A stretch of 64,000 nucleotides of DNA from Pigmentiphaga sp. NML080357 (GCF_002188465.1 NZ_NINW01000045.1:1-64000); one strand, 5' to 3'. Positions 45,618-54,100 are shown, counted from the first letter of the stretch. The notes: a model not told the origin generated them from the sequence alone. Numbers and translations are program-made.

Positions 45618-46286
45618 TCAGCGGGCCAGCATGTTCTCGTAATTGGCCCCCATCACCTCGGTGATGGGCCGCCCCGCCAGCAGCGCGCGCGACATCGCGG
45701 CCTCGCGCGCCGCGATGTCCTCGGCCACGCGCAGCACGGCCTCGGCCTGGGCCGCGGGGATGAACACCGCGCCGCTGCTGTCGGCCACCGCATAATCGCC
45801 CGGGGCCACCGTCACGTCGCCGATCTGCACGGGTATGTTGGTGCCTGCCTCGGCCACGCGGCCGCGCGCGGTGAACGCGGTGGTGGCCCGGGCATAGATG
45901 GGGAAGTCGTACTCGTGCGCCTCGTCCGCGTCGCGCACCGGCCCGTCGGCGATCACGCCGGCCAGGCCCCGCACCTTCGCGCCCAGCGAAAGGATCCCGC
46001 CCCAGGAGCCCGCATCCAGTCCGGTGCGCTGCTCGACGACGACGATGTCGCCGGGCTGGGCGGTCTCGATGGCCGTGGTGCCCAGGTGCCGGGGCGGTCC
46101 GTCGTGCCTGGGCGCCTGGCTGGCCTCGACCAGCTTGAGCGTGACGACCCGGCCGGCAATACGCCGGTGGGCGGAGCGCCGCGGCAACCCCGTGACCGTG
46201 CCTTTCAGGCCCAGCTTGTCGAGCGCATCCGAAAACGCGCAGCTGTCGATCTGCCGCATGCGCCGCACGATGTCTCTGCTATCCAT
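45618..46286 (-). CDS. RraA-family protein, paralogue 3
   Basis: A 222-aa third RraA-family member in the same operon. It has CAFSDALDKLGLKGTVTGL, ETAQPGDIVVVEQRTGLDAGSWGGILSLGAKVRGLAGVIADGPVRDADEA (Arg-Asp kept) and APGDYAVADSSGAVFIP. The glycine in place of an acidic residue after ADSS departs from the usual DxDGV. Its function is uncertain, perhaps a distinct aldolase or decarboxylase. It follows the LigB-like dioxygenase by 38 bases. Confidence 0.78.
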   Translation of the reverse strand: MDSRDIVRRMRQIDSCAFSDALDKLGLKGTVTGLPRRSAHRRIAGRVVTLKLVEASQAPRHDGPPRHLGTTAIETAQPGDIVVVEQRTGLDAGSWGGILSLGAKVRGLAGVIADGPVRDADEAHEYDFPIYARATTAFTARGRVAEAGTNIPVQIGDVTVAPGDYAVADSSGAVFIPAAQAEAVLRVAEDIAAREAAMSRALLAGRPITEVMGANYENMLAR

Positions 46287-46323
46287 GATTCTTCCTTCGC
46301 CGATTGTCCTGATGCCGCCGCGC

Positions 46324-47331
46324 CTATCGCCACGACGCGAATGCCATTCCGCTGCCCGTGCCCGCCTCTGTCCGGTAGCAGGGCACGTAGTCGATCAACT
46401 CCATTTTTCTGCCGAGGTCGTTCATGGCCGCCGCCAGCGGATACCAGCTCTTGATCTCGCAGGTATTGCCTTCGAAGTAAGCCTCCGGCACATCGGCCAG
46501 CGCCGCCTCGTCGCCACGCTGCATGGCATCGAGAATCCGCCGGTCCAGCTCTTCGTCCACCACGAAGTGGGTGAAGCCTCCGGACGCGACCACCGCCACC
46601 CGCAGGCCCTCGGGCATGGCCCGGATGGCCTTGGCCAGGGCATGGCCCATCTGCAGGCAGCGCCGGGTGCGCGGCCGGTTGGGTGGCACGCCGACGTTGG
46701 TGAACAGGGGCACCGACGGCGGGGGCGCATCCTCCATGATGCGCCGATAGATGAAACCGAAGGCGTGGGGGATGCCGTGCTGGCGATCCACGCCCCCCGG
46801 CAGCCGGTACGAAACCGCTACGTCGAAGGATTCGCCGACCAGCGTTTCCACCAGCCCCTCCGCCACCTCGCGAGCCCCCGGGTAGACCGCGCCGCCGGGT
46901 GGGCAGTGCCCCTCCTCGGCCACCGCCACGCCCGGCGGCAGGCGCCGTACCTGCTCCTCGGACAGGGGGATGTTCGGGATCTGCTCGCCGGCATAAACGG
47001 TGAAGCCCGCGGTGAGGTCTTCGCGGAACACCTCGCGCTGGTCGTTGCCCAGGATAATGGCCACGTCCGGCCGTGCAGCCCGGAAACGCCGGGCCATCTC
47101 GTCCAGCGCCCGCTGGCAGGCGTCATAGCGGCGCTGCCGCTCGGCCAGGCTGGCCTCCTCATGAAACCCCGGCTGCCGTGCCGCCAGCAGCGACGCGTAA
47201 TCCATTTGCCGGCCGCGGTACCAGTGCCGCTTGTTCTCGCGGTCGGCTCCGGCCCGCAGGTCCCACATCTGCGGCGGCGTCGCCAGCAGGGGGCCGTGCG
47301 AACACGCCAGCGCGCACACCAATTCAGCCAT
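46324..47331 (-). CDS. LigB-type extradiol ring-cleavage dioxygenase
   Basis: A 335-aa class III extradiol dioxygenase, like protocatechuate 4,5-dioxygenase beta (LigB) and gallate dioxygenase. The first Fe-ligand His is in CALACSHGPLL (about 8-14). AIILGNDQREVF corresponds to the usual GNDH region, with Gln in place of His. VVASGGFTHFVVDEELDRRIL (about 240-260) and CEIKSWYPLAAAM are also typical. No small LigA-type subunit gene is adjacent. Cleavage of a protocatechuate-like catechol is inferred from the neighbouring aldolase and hydratase genes. Confidence 0.83.
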   Translation of the reverse strand: MAELVCALACSHGPLLATPPQMWDLRAGADRENKRHWYRGRQMDYASLLAARQPGFHEEASLAERQRRYDACQRALDEMARRFRAARPDVAIILGNDQREVFREDLTAGFTVYAGEQIPNIPLSEEQVRRLPPGVAVAEEGHCPPGGAVYPGAREVAEGLVETLVGESFDVAVSYRLPGGVDRQHGIPHAFGFIYRRIMEDAPPPSVPLFTNVGVPPNRPRTRRCLQMGHALAKAIRAMPEGLRVAVVASGGFTHFVVDEELDRRILDAMQRGDEAALADVPEAYFEGNTCEIKSWYPLAAAMNDLGRKMELIDYVPCYRTEAGTGSGMAFASWR

Positions 47332-47358
47332 GTCTATCTCCTGTTTTCATTGCGGCGT

Positions 47359-48543
47359 TCATGCCGCGCGGACGGCGGGCGTGGCCGTCTCCGGCATGCG
47401 GCCCGCGGCGACGGGGTCGAGAATGAATGCCGGCGACAGGTCCGCGAACCGGCGGCAGCCGATCTGCGCCAGCGTCGTCCGGACCTCGTCGGCCAGCACC
47501 GCGAATGCCTTGGCCACGCCGGCGGCTCCGAACGCCGCGGCACCGAAGATGGGCGCACGCCCGCAGAACGCCATGGTGGCGCCCAGCGCGCCGGCCTTGA
47601 CGATGTCCTCGCCGCCGCGCACACCGCTGTCGAACAGAACCGGCCTCGTTCCGACGGCCTGCCGCACCGCCGGGAGCATGGTGATGGCCGCCGGCGCCGA
47701 TTCGAGCTGCCGCCCGCCGTGATTGGACACCCATACCGCGTCTGCGCCTTCCTCGACGGCGCGTTGCGCATCGCAGGCATCCAGAATGCCCTTGACGACG
47801 AGCGGCCCCTTCCAGCGCCGGCGCAGCATCCGGATGTCGTCCCAGCCCACGCCGCCGCGCGCCTGCTCCTTCATGAAGGCCGCTACCTTGTGGACGTCTC
47901 CGTCCACATAACGGACGTAGTTCCTCAGATTGGGCATGCCATGACGCGCGGTGCGCAAGGCCCAGTGCGGATGGCGCATCACGTCGAGTATGAAGCGCGG
48001 ATGTGCCTGGAAGGGCTGCTCGAAGCGCTCGCGAATGGATCCGTTGCGGCGCGAGCGCGCGGGCGTGTCGACCGTGACTACCAGCACTTCTATTCCGGCC
48101 GCGGCCGCCCGGTCCAGCAACGCGGCGTTCAACGCGTCGTCGCGCAGCATGTAGAGCTGGAACCAGCAGGCATCGGGCGCCTGCTCGGCCAGCCTTTCAA
48201 TCTCGGTGGACGCGGCCGTGCTGATGACGTAGGGCACCTCTTCGCGCTGGGCCGCCTCGGCCAGCATCAGGTCGCAGCCGGCCCAGGCGAGGTTGGCCAT
48301 GCCCACCGGGGAGAATCCGATGGGTTGCGCATAGCGCCTGCCGAACAGTTCGACCTGGGTATCGATGCGGCCGGTGGCCATGCTGCGCGGTGCGAACAGC
48401 AAGGCGGCCAGCGCCGACTCGTTGCGCCGCACGCCCGCGTCGTTGCCCGCGCCGCCGGCCAGGAACGTATAGGCGAACCGCGGAATGCGGGCCTGCGCCG
48501 CGCGCCGCAGGTCGTCTATGCACGAGGCGGACTCGATGTGCAT
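47359..48543 (-). CDS. FMN-dependent alpha-hydroxyacid dehydrogenase
   Basis: A 394-aa FMN (lactate/mandelate) dehydrogenase or oxidase. Conserved sites are FSPVGMANLAWAG, STAAS, FQLYMLRD, VTVDTPARSRR, LVVKGI (Lys), VSNHGGRQLESAP with the catalytic His (about 275-287), and FDSGVRGGEDIVKAGALGA with CGRAPIFG (phosphate site). The RRNGSIRERF-like loop resembles mandelate dehydrogenases. It heads the minus-strand unit down to the RraA genes and is read from a CATACTGTATG-bearing promoter. An alpha-hydroxy acid such as a mandelate-like compound is a plausible substrate. Confidence 0.88.
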   Translation of the reverse strand: MHIESASCIDDLRRAAQARIPRFAYTFLAGGAGNDAGVRRNESALAALLFAPRSMATGRIDTQVELFGRRYAQPIGFSPVGMANLAWAGCDLMLAEAAQREEVPYVISTAASTEIERLAEQAPDACWFQLYMLRDDALNAALLDRAAAAGIEVLVVTVDTPARSRRNGSIRERFEQPFQAHPRFILDVMRHPHWALRTARHGMPNLRNYVRYVDGDVHKVAAFMKEQARGGVGWDDIRMLRRRWKGPLVVKGILDACDAQRAVEEGADAVWVSNHGGRQLESAPAAITMLPAVRQAVGTRPVLFDSGVRGGEDIVKAGALGATMAFCGRAPIFGAAAFGAAGVAKAFAVLADEVRTTLAQIGCRRFADLSPAFILDPVAAGRMPETATPAVRAA

Positions 48544-48557
48544 GGCTGTCCCCTACC

Positions 48558-48611
48558 TTGACTTCTTCGTTCTAATACGCATACTGTATGAGTTTATATA
48601 ACAAAGTGCAA
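48558..48611. promoter_or_regulatory. Face-to-face promoters sharing a CATACTGTATG operator
   Basis: The palindrome CATACTGTATG is at 48580-48590. Plus strand: TTGACT (48558-48563), 18 bases, TACTGT (48582-48587), toward the GST. Minus strand: TTGCAC (48611-48606), 17 bases, TACAGT (48588-48583), toward the FMN dehydrogenase. Both -10 boxes lie inside the palindrome, so one bound repressor would close both promoters. Confidence 0.65.
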
Positions 48612-48646
48612 GCCAACGCGGCAGGCACGCCTCCCAGGAGACCTCC

Positions 48647-49309
48647 ATGAAACTGATCGGCTTTCCGCCTTCTCCCTACACCGCGCGCGTCATGCTGTTC
48701 GCGCGGCTCAAGGGACTCGACCTGGTCCGGGAATCGCCTCCGGGCGGCCTGCACTCGCCGGAGTTCAAGGCCATCAATCCCATCGGCAAGATCCCGGTGC
48801 TGCAGACCGACGACGGCCAGCTCCTGCCCGAGTCGAGTGTCATCTGCGAATACCTGGAAGACGTCCATCCGGCCGTGCCGGGGTTGCCCGGCTCGGCACC
48901 GGACAAGGCCCGCGCGCGGCTGATCGCCCGCGTCTACGATTTGTACGCGGCGGCGCGCAGCACGACCCTGATGCGGCAGATAGGCGTTGCCGATGCCGAT
49001 CCGAAGGCGCGCGAAGCGGCGCTCGCGGGCCTGGCGGCCGGGCTCGGGCATGTCGAACGCCTGATGGCCGATGCGGCCTACGCGGCCGGCGCCCGGCCAT
49101 CGCTCGCCGATTGCGCGCTGTTGCCTCCCATCGTCCAGATTAAGCGCGTCGCGGCGCCGATGTTCGGCTTGCAGGATCCCACGCTGGGCAACGGCAGGTT
49201 CGGCAAATGGTGGAAGACCATCAGCGCGGACGCCATGTTCTCCGGCTTTGCGCAGGAGTACGACAAGGCGGTGCAGGGGCTGGTGGAGAAACGCCTGGCG
49301 GGGGGCTAG
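48647..49309 (+). CDS. Glutathione S-transferase family protein
   Basis: A 220-aa cytosolic GST. The thioredoxin-like N domain has SPYTARVMLFARLKGLDL (catalytic Ser/Tyr region), NPIGKIPVLQTDDGQLLPESSVICEYLED (glutathione-binding cis-Pro and ESS, about 44-72). The helical C domain contains ARPSLADCALLPPI with the usual N-cap Asp. A catabolic role, such as glutathione-dependent isomerisation or ether cleavage, is likely from context. The ribosome site GGAGACC precedes the ATG. Confidence 0.87.
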   Translation: MKLIGFPPSPYTARVMLFARLKGLDLVRESPPGGLHSPEFKAINPIGKIPVLQTDDGQLLPESSVICEYLEDVHPAVPGLPGSAPDKARARLIARVYDLYAAARSTTLMRQIGVADADPKAREAALAGLAAGLGHVERLMADAAYAAGARPSLADCALLPPIVQIKRVAAPMFGLQDPTLGNGRFGKWWKTISADAMFSGFAQEYDKAVQGLVEKRLAGG

Positions 49310-49395
49310 GCGGCGCGGGATATCCGGCCCGGCCGTCCTTTTCCGCCGGCGCCCACCGGCCTGGCCATGCGCGCGAAGGAAGGCCCGCCTCATCA

Positions 49396-50466
49396 TTACG
49401 CCATCGCCGAGGCCGCGAATGCTTCGGCGATTACCTCTCTGTCCAGGCCTCTGGTAATGAAGACCACACGCGAAGCCCGATCGTCGTCGGGCCAGTCCGA
49501 CAGCGTCACGGGTTCGTGGAACAGGTGCTGCACGGCATGGACCGCGACGGGAGCGGTCTCGTTCCTGAGGTTCAGGATGCCTTTCATCCGCAAGAGCGCA
49601 TCTCCATGGAAATACGCCAGCCCCCCGAGCCAGGCGCTGACCTGCTCCCACTCCAGGGGCTGTTCGAAACGAAAAGCGTAGGTGCGGATGTCGGCGTCGT
49701 GATGCGCTGCGCCCAGCGCCTTTTCACAGTCCGGTCCGCAGACGTGGCGCACCGAATCCCCAAGATAGCTTCCCTCGGATCCGTCCTGTTCGTCCCGCTG
49801 CTCCTCCAGGCCTTTGCGCGAAGGGAGCACGCCCACGTCGAACAGCCGCGCCGGATCCACCTGGCCCTGCTCCGCCACGATGACCTCCGCCTGGGGATTC
49901 AGGTGCGCCAGCCTGCGCAATAGCGCCGCCGTCTGCCGCGGATCGGCCAGGTCGGTCTTGGTCAGCACCAGCCGGTCCGCCACGGCGGCCTGTTTCACGC
50001 ACTCGGGCTGCCTGTCGAGCTGCGTGCCGCCATGCACCGCGTCAACGGTCGTGATGACGCCGTCCAGCACGTATGCCTGGCGTACTCCGGCATGCCTGAG
50101 CAGGGAATGAATGACGGGCGCCGGATCGGCAAGGCCGGTCGTCTCGATCACCACGCGGCGGAATGCGGGAATCTCGCCGCGTTCGCGCTTGTCGTGCAGC
50201 TCGCACAAAGTGGCGGCCAGATCGTCGCGCATCGTGCAGCACAGGCAGCCGCTGGCGAGCAGGACCGCCTCGCCATCGACCGCCTCGACCAGGTGGTGGT
50301 CCAGGCCGATCTCGCCGAACTCGTTGATGACGACCGCGGTATCCGCCATGCCGGGATGCCGGACGAGGCGGCCGAGCAGCGTGGTCTTGCCGCTGCCCAG
50401 GAACCCCGTCAGCAACGAGACCGGAATGCGCTGCGGCGGCTCGCGTCCTGTTGCGCTCATGTCCAT
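49396..50466 (-). CDS. CobW/G3E-family metallochaperone GTPase
   Basis: A 356-aa G3E P-loop GTPase. Walker A GFLGSGKTTLL (about 21-31), the metal-binding CXCC in LASGCLCCTMRDDLAATL (about 71-88) and NEFGEIGLDH and TKTDLADP for guanine binding are present. The C-terminal CobW domain includes DIRTYAFRFEQPLEWEQVSAWL. It could deliver zinc, iron or another metal to the catabolic metalloenzymes (LigB-type dioxygenase, amidohydrolase, Rieske oxygenase) next door. The ATG is 31 bases after the amidohydrolase stop. Confidence 0.88.
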   Translation of the reverse strand: MDMSATGREPPQRIPVSLLTGFLGSGKTTLLGRLVRHPGMADTAVVINEFGEIGLDHHLVEAVDGEAVLLASGCLCCTMRDDLAATLCELHDKRERGEIPAFRRVVIETTGLADPAPVIHSLLRHAGVRQAYVLDGVITTVDAVHGGTQLDRQPECVKQAAVADRLVLTKTDLADPRQTAALLRRLAHLNPQAEVIVAEQGQVDPARLFDVGVLPSRKGLEEQRDEQDGSEGSYLGDSVRHVCGPDCEKALGAAHHDADIRTYAFRFEQPLEWEQVSAWLGGLAYFHGDALLRMKGILNLRNETAPVAVHAVQHLFHEPVTLSDWPDDDRASRVVFITRGLDREVIAEAFAASAMA

Positions 50467-50497
50467 ACTTCGCAGATCCCGGGCCGGCTCGCCCCGC

Positions 50498-51508
50498 TCA
50501 GACCGGCCGCAGCTTGAAGACCTTGCGGGCGTTGTCCTCGAAAATCTTCTTCTTGTCTCCGGCGCTCAGCCAATCGAAGCCCTCGATCAGCGGTTTGACG
50601 TCGTCCATGGAGCGGCCCGTGGCCGGGTCGACCGCCGATCCGACCCCGGGACACTCCGTGCCGAACAGACAGCGGTCAACGCCCACGGTCTTGATCAGCA
50701 GGCGCAAGGCCTCCTCGGTGTACAGCACTGTGTCGAAATAGAGCTTCTGCATCCGGTCCGTGAAGCGCTCCCCTTCGGGGCGGCGCAGCGAAGGCGCCTG
50801 GAAGCGGCCGAGCTGGTAGGGAATGGCTCCGCCGCCGTGGCTGACCACGACCTTCAGGTCGGGAAAGTCCTTGTAGACGTTGGAATTGAGCAGCCCGAAC
50901 ACCGCCACCGTTTCTTCATTGATGAAATGCAGCGAGTACGGCACCCGCTCCGATCGGGACCCCGTGCCATGGATGTGCGCCGGCACATCCAGCTCGCACA
51001 GCTTCTCGTACAGGGGATACCAGTACCGGTCGCCCAGCGGCGGCGCCTCCTCGGTGCCGTTCTCGAACGGGTCGGGATTGAGCAGGCAACCGGCGAATCC
51101 CAGCTCGCGGATGCAGCGCTCGAGTTCGGGCAGCACGCGCTCGACCGGCTCGCCCGCCACCTGCGGCAAACCCGCCACGCCGGCGAAGGTGTCGGGAAAG
51201 AGCTGGGTCTGCCGGTAGATGATGTTGTTGCACTCCTCGGTGAACCAGTCGATGATGCGCGCCGGCCGCTCGGACTGCATGAGTTGGAAGGGCCGCGGCG
51301 ATACCAATTGCAGGTCGGTGCCGTGCTTTTTCAGGTAGTCGAGATGGCCCATGGGCCAGGTCTCCGCTTTGTTGGCGGCGGCCCGGATCTCGTCGTCCGT
51401 GACCTTGACCTTCCCGCGCCCGTGGCTGCCTCGGCTGGCCAGCAAGCTGGCCTTGTAGGCCCAGAGTTCGGTTGGGGCGCTCACGTGGGCGTGGCAATCG
51501 ATGATCAT
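50498..51508 (-). CDS. Amidohydrolase-family hydratase, LigJ-like
   Basis: A 336-aa member of the amidohydrolase_2 group, closest in style to 4-oxalomesaconate hydratase (LigJ) of protocatechuate 4,5-cleavage. The metal site starts IIDCHAHVSAP with HXH (residues 6-8). Later ligands are in DVPAHIHGTGSRSERVPYS, VVVSHGGGAIPYQLGRF and FGTECPGVGSAVDPATG (metal-binding Glu). The PMGHLDYLKKHGTDLQLVSPRPFQLM region is typical of LigJ-like proteins. Promoter and operator are at 51612-51625. Confidence 0.85.
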   Translation of the reverse strand: MIIDCHAHVSAPTELWAYKASLLASRGSHGRGKVKVTDDEIRAAANKAETWPMGHLDYLKKHGTDLQLVSPRPFQLMQSERPARIIDWFTEECNNIIYRQTQLFPDTFAGVAGLPQVAGEPVERVLPELERCIRELGFAGCLLNPDPFENGTEEAPPLGDRYWYPLYEKLCELDVPAHIHGTGSRSERVPYSLHFINEETVAVFGLLNSNVYKDFPDLKVVVSHGGGAIPYQLGRFQAPSLRRPEGERFTDRMQKLYFDTVLYTEEALRLLIKTVGVDRCLFGTECPGVGSAVDPATGRSMDDVKPLIEGFDWLSAGDKKKIFEDNARKVFKLRPV

Positions 51509-51611
51509 AGTCGTGTCTCCTCGTGGTCAGGCGGGTTCGCGCCGCCTGCGTGCGTTCTGCGTTCCGTGTCCGCCTTCGGGTTCCATGTGGCTGAACCTGT
51601 CAGATAACACT

Positions 51612-51625
51612 CATACAGTATTATA
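51612..51625 (-). promoter_or_regulatory. Operator copy at the amidohydrolase promoter
   Basis: CATACAGTATT (51612-51622) reads AATACTGTATG on the minus strand, 10 of 11 matches to the island palindrome. A minus-strand -10 TATAAT (51625-51620) overlaps it, about 110 bases upstream of the LigJ-like start. No good -35 is evident. Confidence 0.55.
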
Positions 51626-51705
51626 CATATCGTGCACCAGGACACCACCGGCGCGACGGGGCTGCCTGTAGACTTCGCGGCGGCACCGGCGATGCGGCCG
51701 AGGGC

Positions 51706-52986
51706 TCAATGGCCGCCGCCTAGGCCGGAGTCGCCGTCCAGACCCATGGCCTCGCGGTAAGCCTGCGCAACCGCTTCCGGCTGCCCGGCCTGGAAGATGT
51801 AATCGTGCAAATGGCGGCCGAATATCGGATGCGCTTTCAATTCCGCCCACGTCATCCCCTCTGTCAGCACTTCCCGGAAGGCCAGCGGCAACTCGACGCG
51901 CCGGTTTTTCTCCGGATCACGCAGCACGCCCTTGGGATCGGCGCCGCCGGCCACTGCCTCCAGTTCCTCGAAGAACTTCTTGCGGATCATCGTGATGCCG
52001 CGATCGCTGGCGCTCAGGTTCTCGAGGCTGCGATCGGCGATAGTGCCCTGCCCCACCCAGGCCACGAAATCCTGGTTCATGACGTGCGAGGTGATCCAGT
52101 TTCCGTCGGCATCGCATATCGGCCCATGCCAGGTCGGGATCGTCTCCTGCACGTATGGCTCGCGCTCCTTCGGCACCCTCGTGAAAGACCAGCAGACGCT
52201 GAGCGTGCGTTCATCGTCCACCGGTACGCGCCACTCGAAGTGATCGCCCAGGAAAACCGCATTGGGCCAGAGACAGACACGCCCAACCGCCCAGAGCGGG
52301 TCTTCCTTCTTTGCGTTGCCACGGATCCGCTTGTAGAGGAAGCCGTACTCGAACTCCTCGAACCCGACCTCCTTGTGCGACGGCGAATAGGGATGCAGCA
52401 CCCCCCGCTGACGCAGGCTCCAGTTGTTATGCATCCATTCGAAATGAACCGGATCGATGGAATTTTCCTGGCATTGGAACCAGTTGCAGGGAATCTCGGA
52501 AAGCACGATCTGGCGAAAGCCATTGGGCCACGAGAACGCCTCCCAGTCGGGCAGGAGCGGCGCGGGGGCCGGACCCATGTACGCCCACAGCAAGCCGGCC
52601 TTTTCGGCGACGGGGTAGGCCTTGATCCGTATCCGGTCCTTCATGCGGGCCTCCGGATGGGCGACATCCTCGTAGGGCTGCTCCAGGCAGGCGCCGTCGC
52701 CATCGAAGCACCAGCCGTGATAGTTGCACCGCAGTCCCCTGGCTTCGGGGAATCCATGGCTCAGGTCCGCCCGGCGGTGCGGACAGTGCCGGTCGACGAG
52801 GCCCCAGTTGCCGCTCAGGTCGCGATAGAGCACCAGGTCTTCGCCCATGATGCGCACGGCCTTGGTGGCGCGGCCGTCGAATTCGGTCACGCCCGCGACC
52901 GGCATCCAGTAGCGCCGCAGCAGCTCGCCCATGGGCGTGCCCGGCCCCACCCGGGTCAGCAATTCGTTCTTTTCTTGATTCAGCAT
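51706..52986 (-). CDS. Rieske non-heme iron oxygenase alpha subunit 1
   Basis: A 426-aa oxygenase of the phthalate/vanillate-demethylase type. The Rieske [2Fe-2S] ligands are CPH (VDRHCPHRRADLSHG, about 68-82) and CNYHGW (about 87-92). The mononuclear-iron triad is in ENSIDPVHFEWMH (about 180-192, D-X2-H-X4-H). The start is the ATG at 52986, matching the paralogue's MLXXXKN; a TTG at 52992 is possible. It is closely related along its whole length to the oxygenase at 57376. No reductase gene adjoins. Probable ring hydroxylation or O-demethylation. Confidence 0.9.
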   Translation of the reverse strand: MLNQEKNELLTRVGPGTPMGELLRRYWMPVAGVTEFDGRATKAVRIMGEDLVLYRDLSGNWGLVDRHCPHRRADLSHGFPEARGLRCNYHGWCFDGDGACLEQPYEDVAHPEARMKDRIRIKAYPVAEKAGLLWAYMGPAPAPLLPDWEAFSWPNGFRQIVLSEIPCNWFQCQENSIDPVHFEWMHNNWSLRQRGVLHPYSPSHKEVGFEEFEYGFLYKRIRGNAKKEDPLWAVGRVCLWPNAVFLGDHFEWRVPVDDERTLSVCWSFTRVPKEREPYVQETIPTWHGPICDADGNWITSHVMNQDFVAWVGQGTIADRSLENLSASDRGITMIRKKFFEELEAVAGGADPKGVLRDPEKNRRVELPLAFREVLTEGMTWAELKAHPIFGRHLHDYIFQAGQPEAVAQAYREAMGLDGDSGLGGGH

Positions 52987-53047
52987 GGCCAATCACTCGG
53001 AGATCAGAAGGGAACACGGCAGGGGCGACACTGAACATCGCAACGCC

Positions 53048-53067
53048 TATATATATTATATATCATA
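53048..53067. promoter_or_regulatory. 20-bp AT-rich operator, left copy
   Basis: TATATATATTATATATCATA, identical to the sequence at 54081-54100. It lies between the divergent Rieske gene 1 and the GntR gene. On the minus strand it contains TATAAT (53060-53055), a plausible -10 for the Rieske gene, so binding there would block transcription. Confidence 0.6.
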
Positions 53068-53201
53068 CTTAGGGTGCCGAGGCCACACCCTTCCCTCCCT
53101 CGATGCGCGGCGATCGAAGCGCAAGACGGCAGGAACCAGCAGCGGGGGGCGACCTATAATGCGGCCTATACGTCGTCACCACCGCGCGCAAAGGATCAGG
53201 A

Positions 53202-53951
53202 TTGGCCAGCAAGTTCTCCCCATCGACCCGTGCCTGGGCAGCCGTCCCCAATGAAACGCTCTCCGGGGGCATCGTGGCGCAGATACGGGCTGCGGTTCTC
53301 AACCGGGAGATCGTGGCGGGTCAATTTCTCGGCAGCGAAGCGGCGCTGTCCGAACAGTTCGGCGTCAGCCGCATGGCGGCGCGCGATGCCCTTCGCACGC
53401 TGGAAGGGCTTGGCATCGTCGAGATCCGGATGGGCGCGCGCGGCGGCGTGTGGGTGGCCCAAGGCAACCCGGATCGCCTGGCCGATGCCTTGGCCATACA
53501 CCTGAAACTCATAGGCATCACCTCGGGCGAAGTGTTCGATGCCCAGATGGCGATCGAAGAAATGGCCGCCAAACTGGCCGCCGAGCGGCGCGAAGACGCC
53601 GACCTGGAACGCCTGCACGCGGTGCTTGCCGAGCTATCCTCGCTCAAGGGAGAGCTCAACCGCTTCGCGGACGCCTCGATGCGTTTTCACGAGGCAATCG
53701 TGCAAGCCTCCCACAGCCGCATCCTGCTTGCGCAATTCCATGCCCTGAGCATCGTCCTCGAACCGGTGCTGCGTCCCAACCTTACGCCTTCATCGGCCGT
53801 GCGCATCGTCCGCCATCACAAGATGCTGCTGGCCGCGATCGAATCGGGCGACGGCACCGAAGCAGCGCGCCTCATGCGGGAACGGCTGGCGTATCAGCGC
53901 AGCAAGACGCTGTCGCAGGAAGCGGACCCTGCCTCCCAGGTGCCGGACTAG
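53202..53951 (+). CDS. GntR/FCD-family regulator 2
   Basis: A 249-aa FadR-subfamily repressor. Winged helix (about 20-90): IVAGQFLGSEAALSEQFGVSRMAARDALRTLEGLGIVEIRMGARGGVWV. The FCD domain follows with AMRFHEAIVQASHS-type (ASMRFHEAIVQASHSRIL) and VRIVRHHKMLLAAIESGD. The start is a TTG at 53202, preceded by AGGAT. Its gene is flanked by two identical AT-rich 20-mers (53048 and 54081), the likely targets, controlling Rieske gene 1, itself and the Bug receptor downstream. It is related in sequence to the GntR at 59992. Confidence 0.88.
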   Translation: MASKFSPSTRAWAAVPNETLSGGIVAQIRAAVLNREIVAGQFLGSEAALSEQFGVSRMAARDALRTLEGLGIVEIRMGARGGVWVAQGNPDRLADALAIHLKLIGITSGEVFDAQMAIEEMAAKLAAERREDADLERLHAVLAELSSLKGELNRFADASMRFHEAIVQASHSRILLAQFHALSIVLEPVLRPNLTPSSAVRIVRHHKMLLAAIESGDGTEAARLMRERLAYQRSKTLSQEADPASQVPD

Positions 53952-54039
53952 GGTCTTCCCACATTCAAAAGAGCCTCGCACGGGCCCTAGCGTTTTTTTC
54001 AGTTGCCGGCGGGCCACTTCTTGGAGGCGGCCCGCCGGC
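53948..54039 (+). terminator. Hairpins after GntR gene 2
   Basis: CTAGGG (53948-53953) pairs with CCCTAG (53985-53990), followed by CGTTTTTTT; the loop is long at 31 nt. An 11-bp stem GCCGGCGGGCC/GGCCCGCCGGC follows at 54005-54039 without a T-run. Together they are a moderate terminator candidate for the GntR transcript. Confidence 0.45.
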
Positions 54040-54080
54040 GCTCGCGCGCGCTTTACAAACGCGCTGGCCTTCCTGTAATT

Positions 54081-54100
54081 TATATATATTATATATCATA
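54081..54100. promoter_or_regulatory. 20-bp AT-rich operator, right copy
   Basis: TATATATATTATATATCATA, identical to 53048-53067. It lies 116 bases upstream of the Bug receptor start and 130 bases after the GntR stop, in a GC-rich surrounding. Confidence 0.6.
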
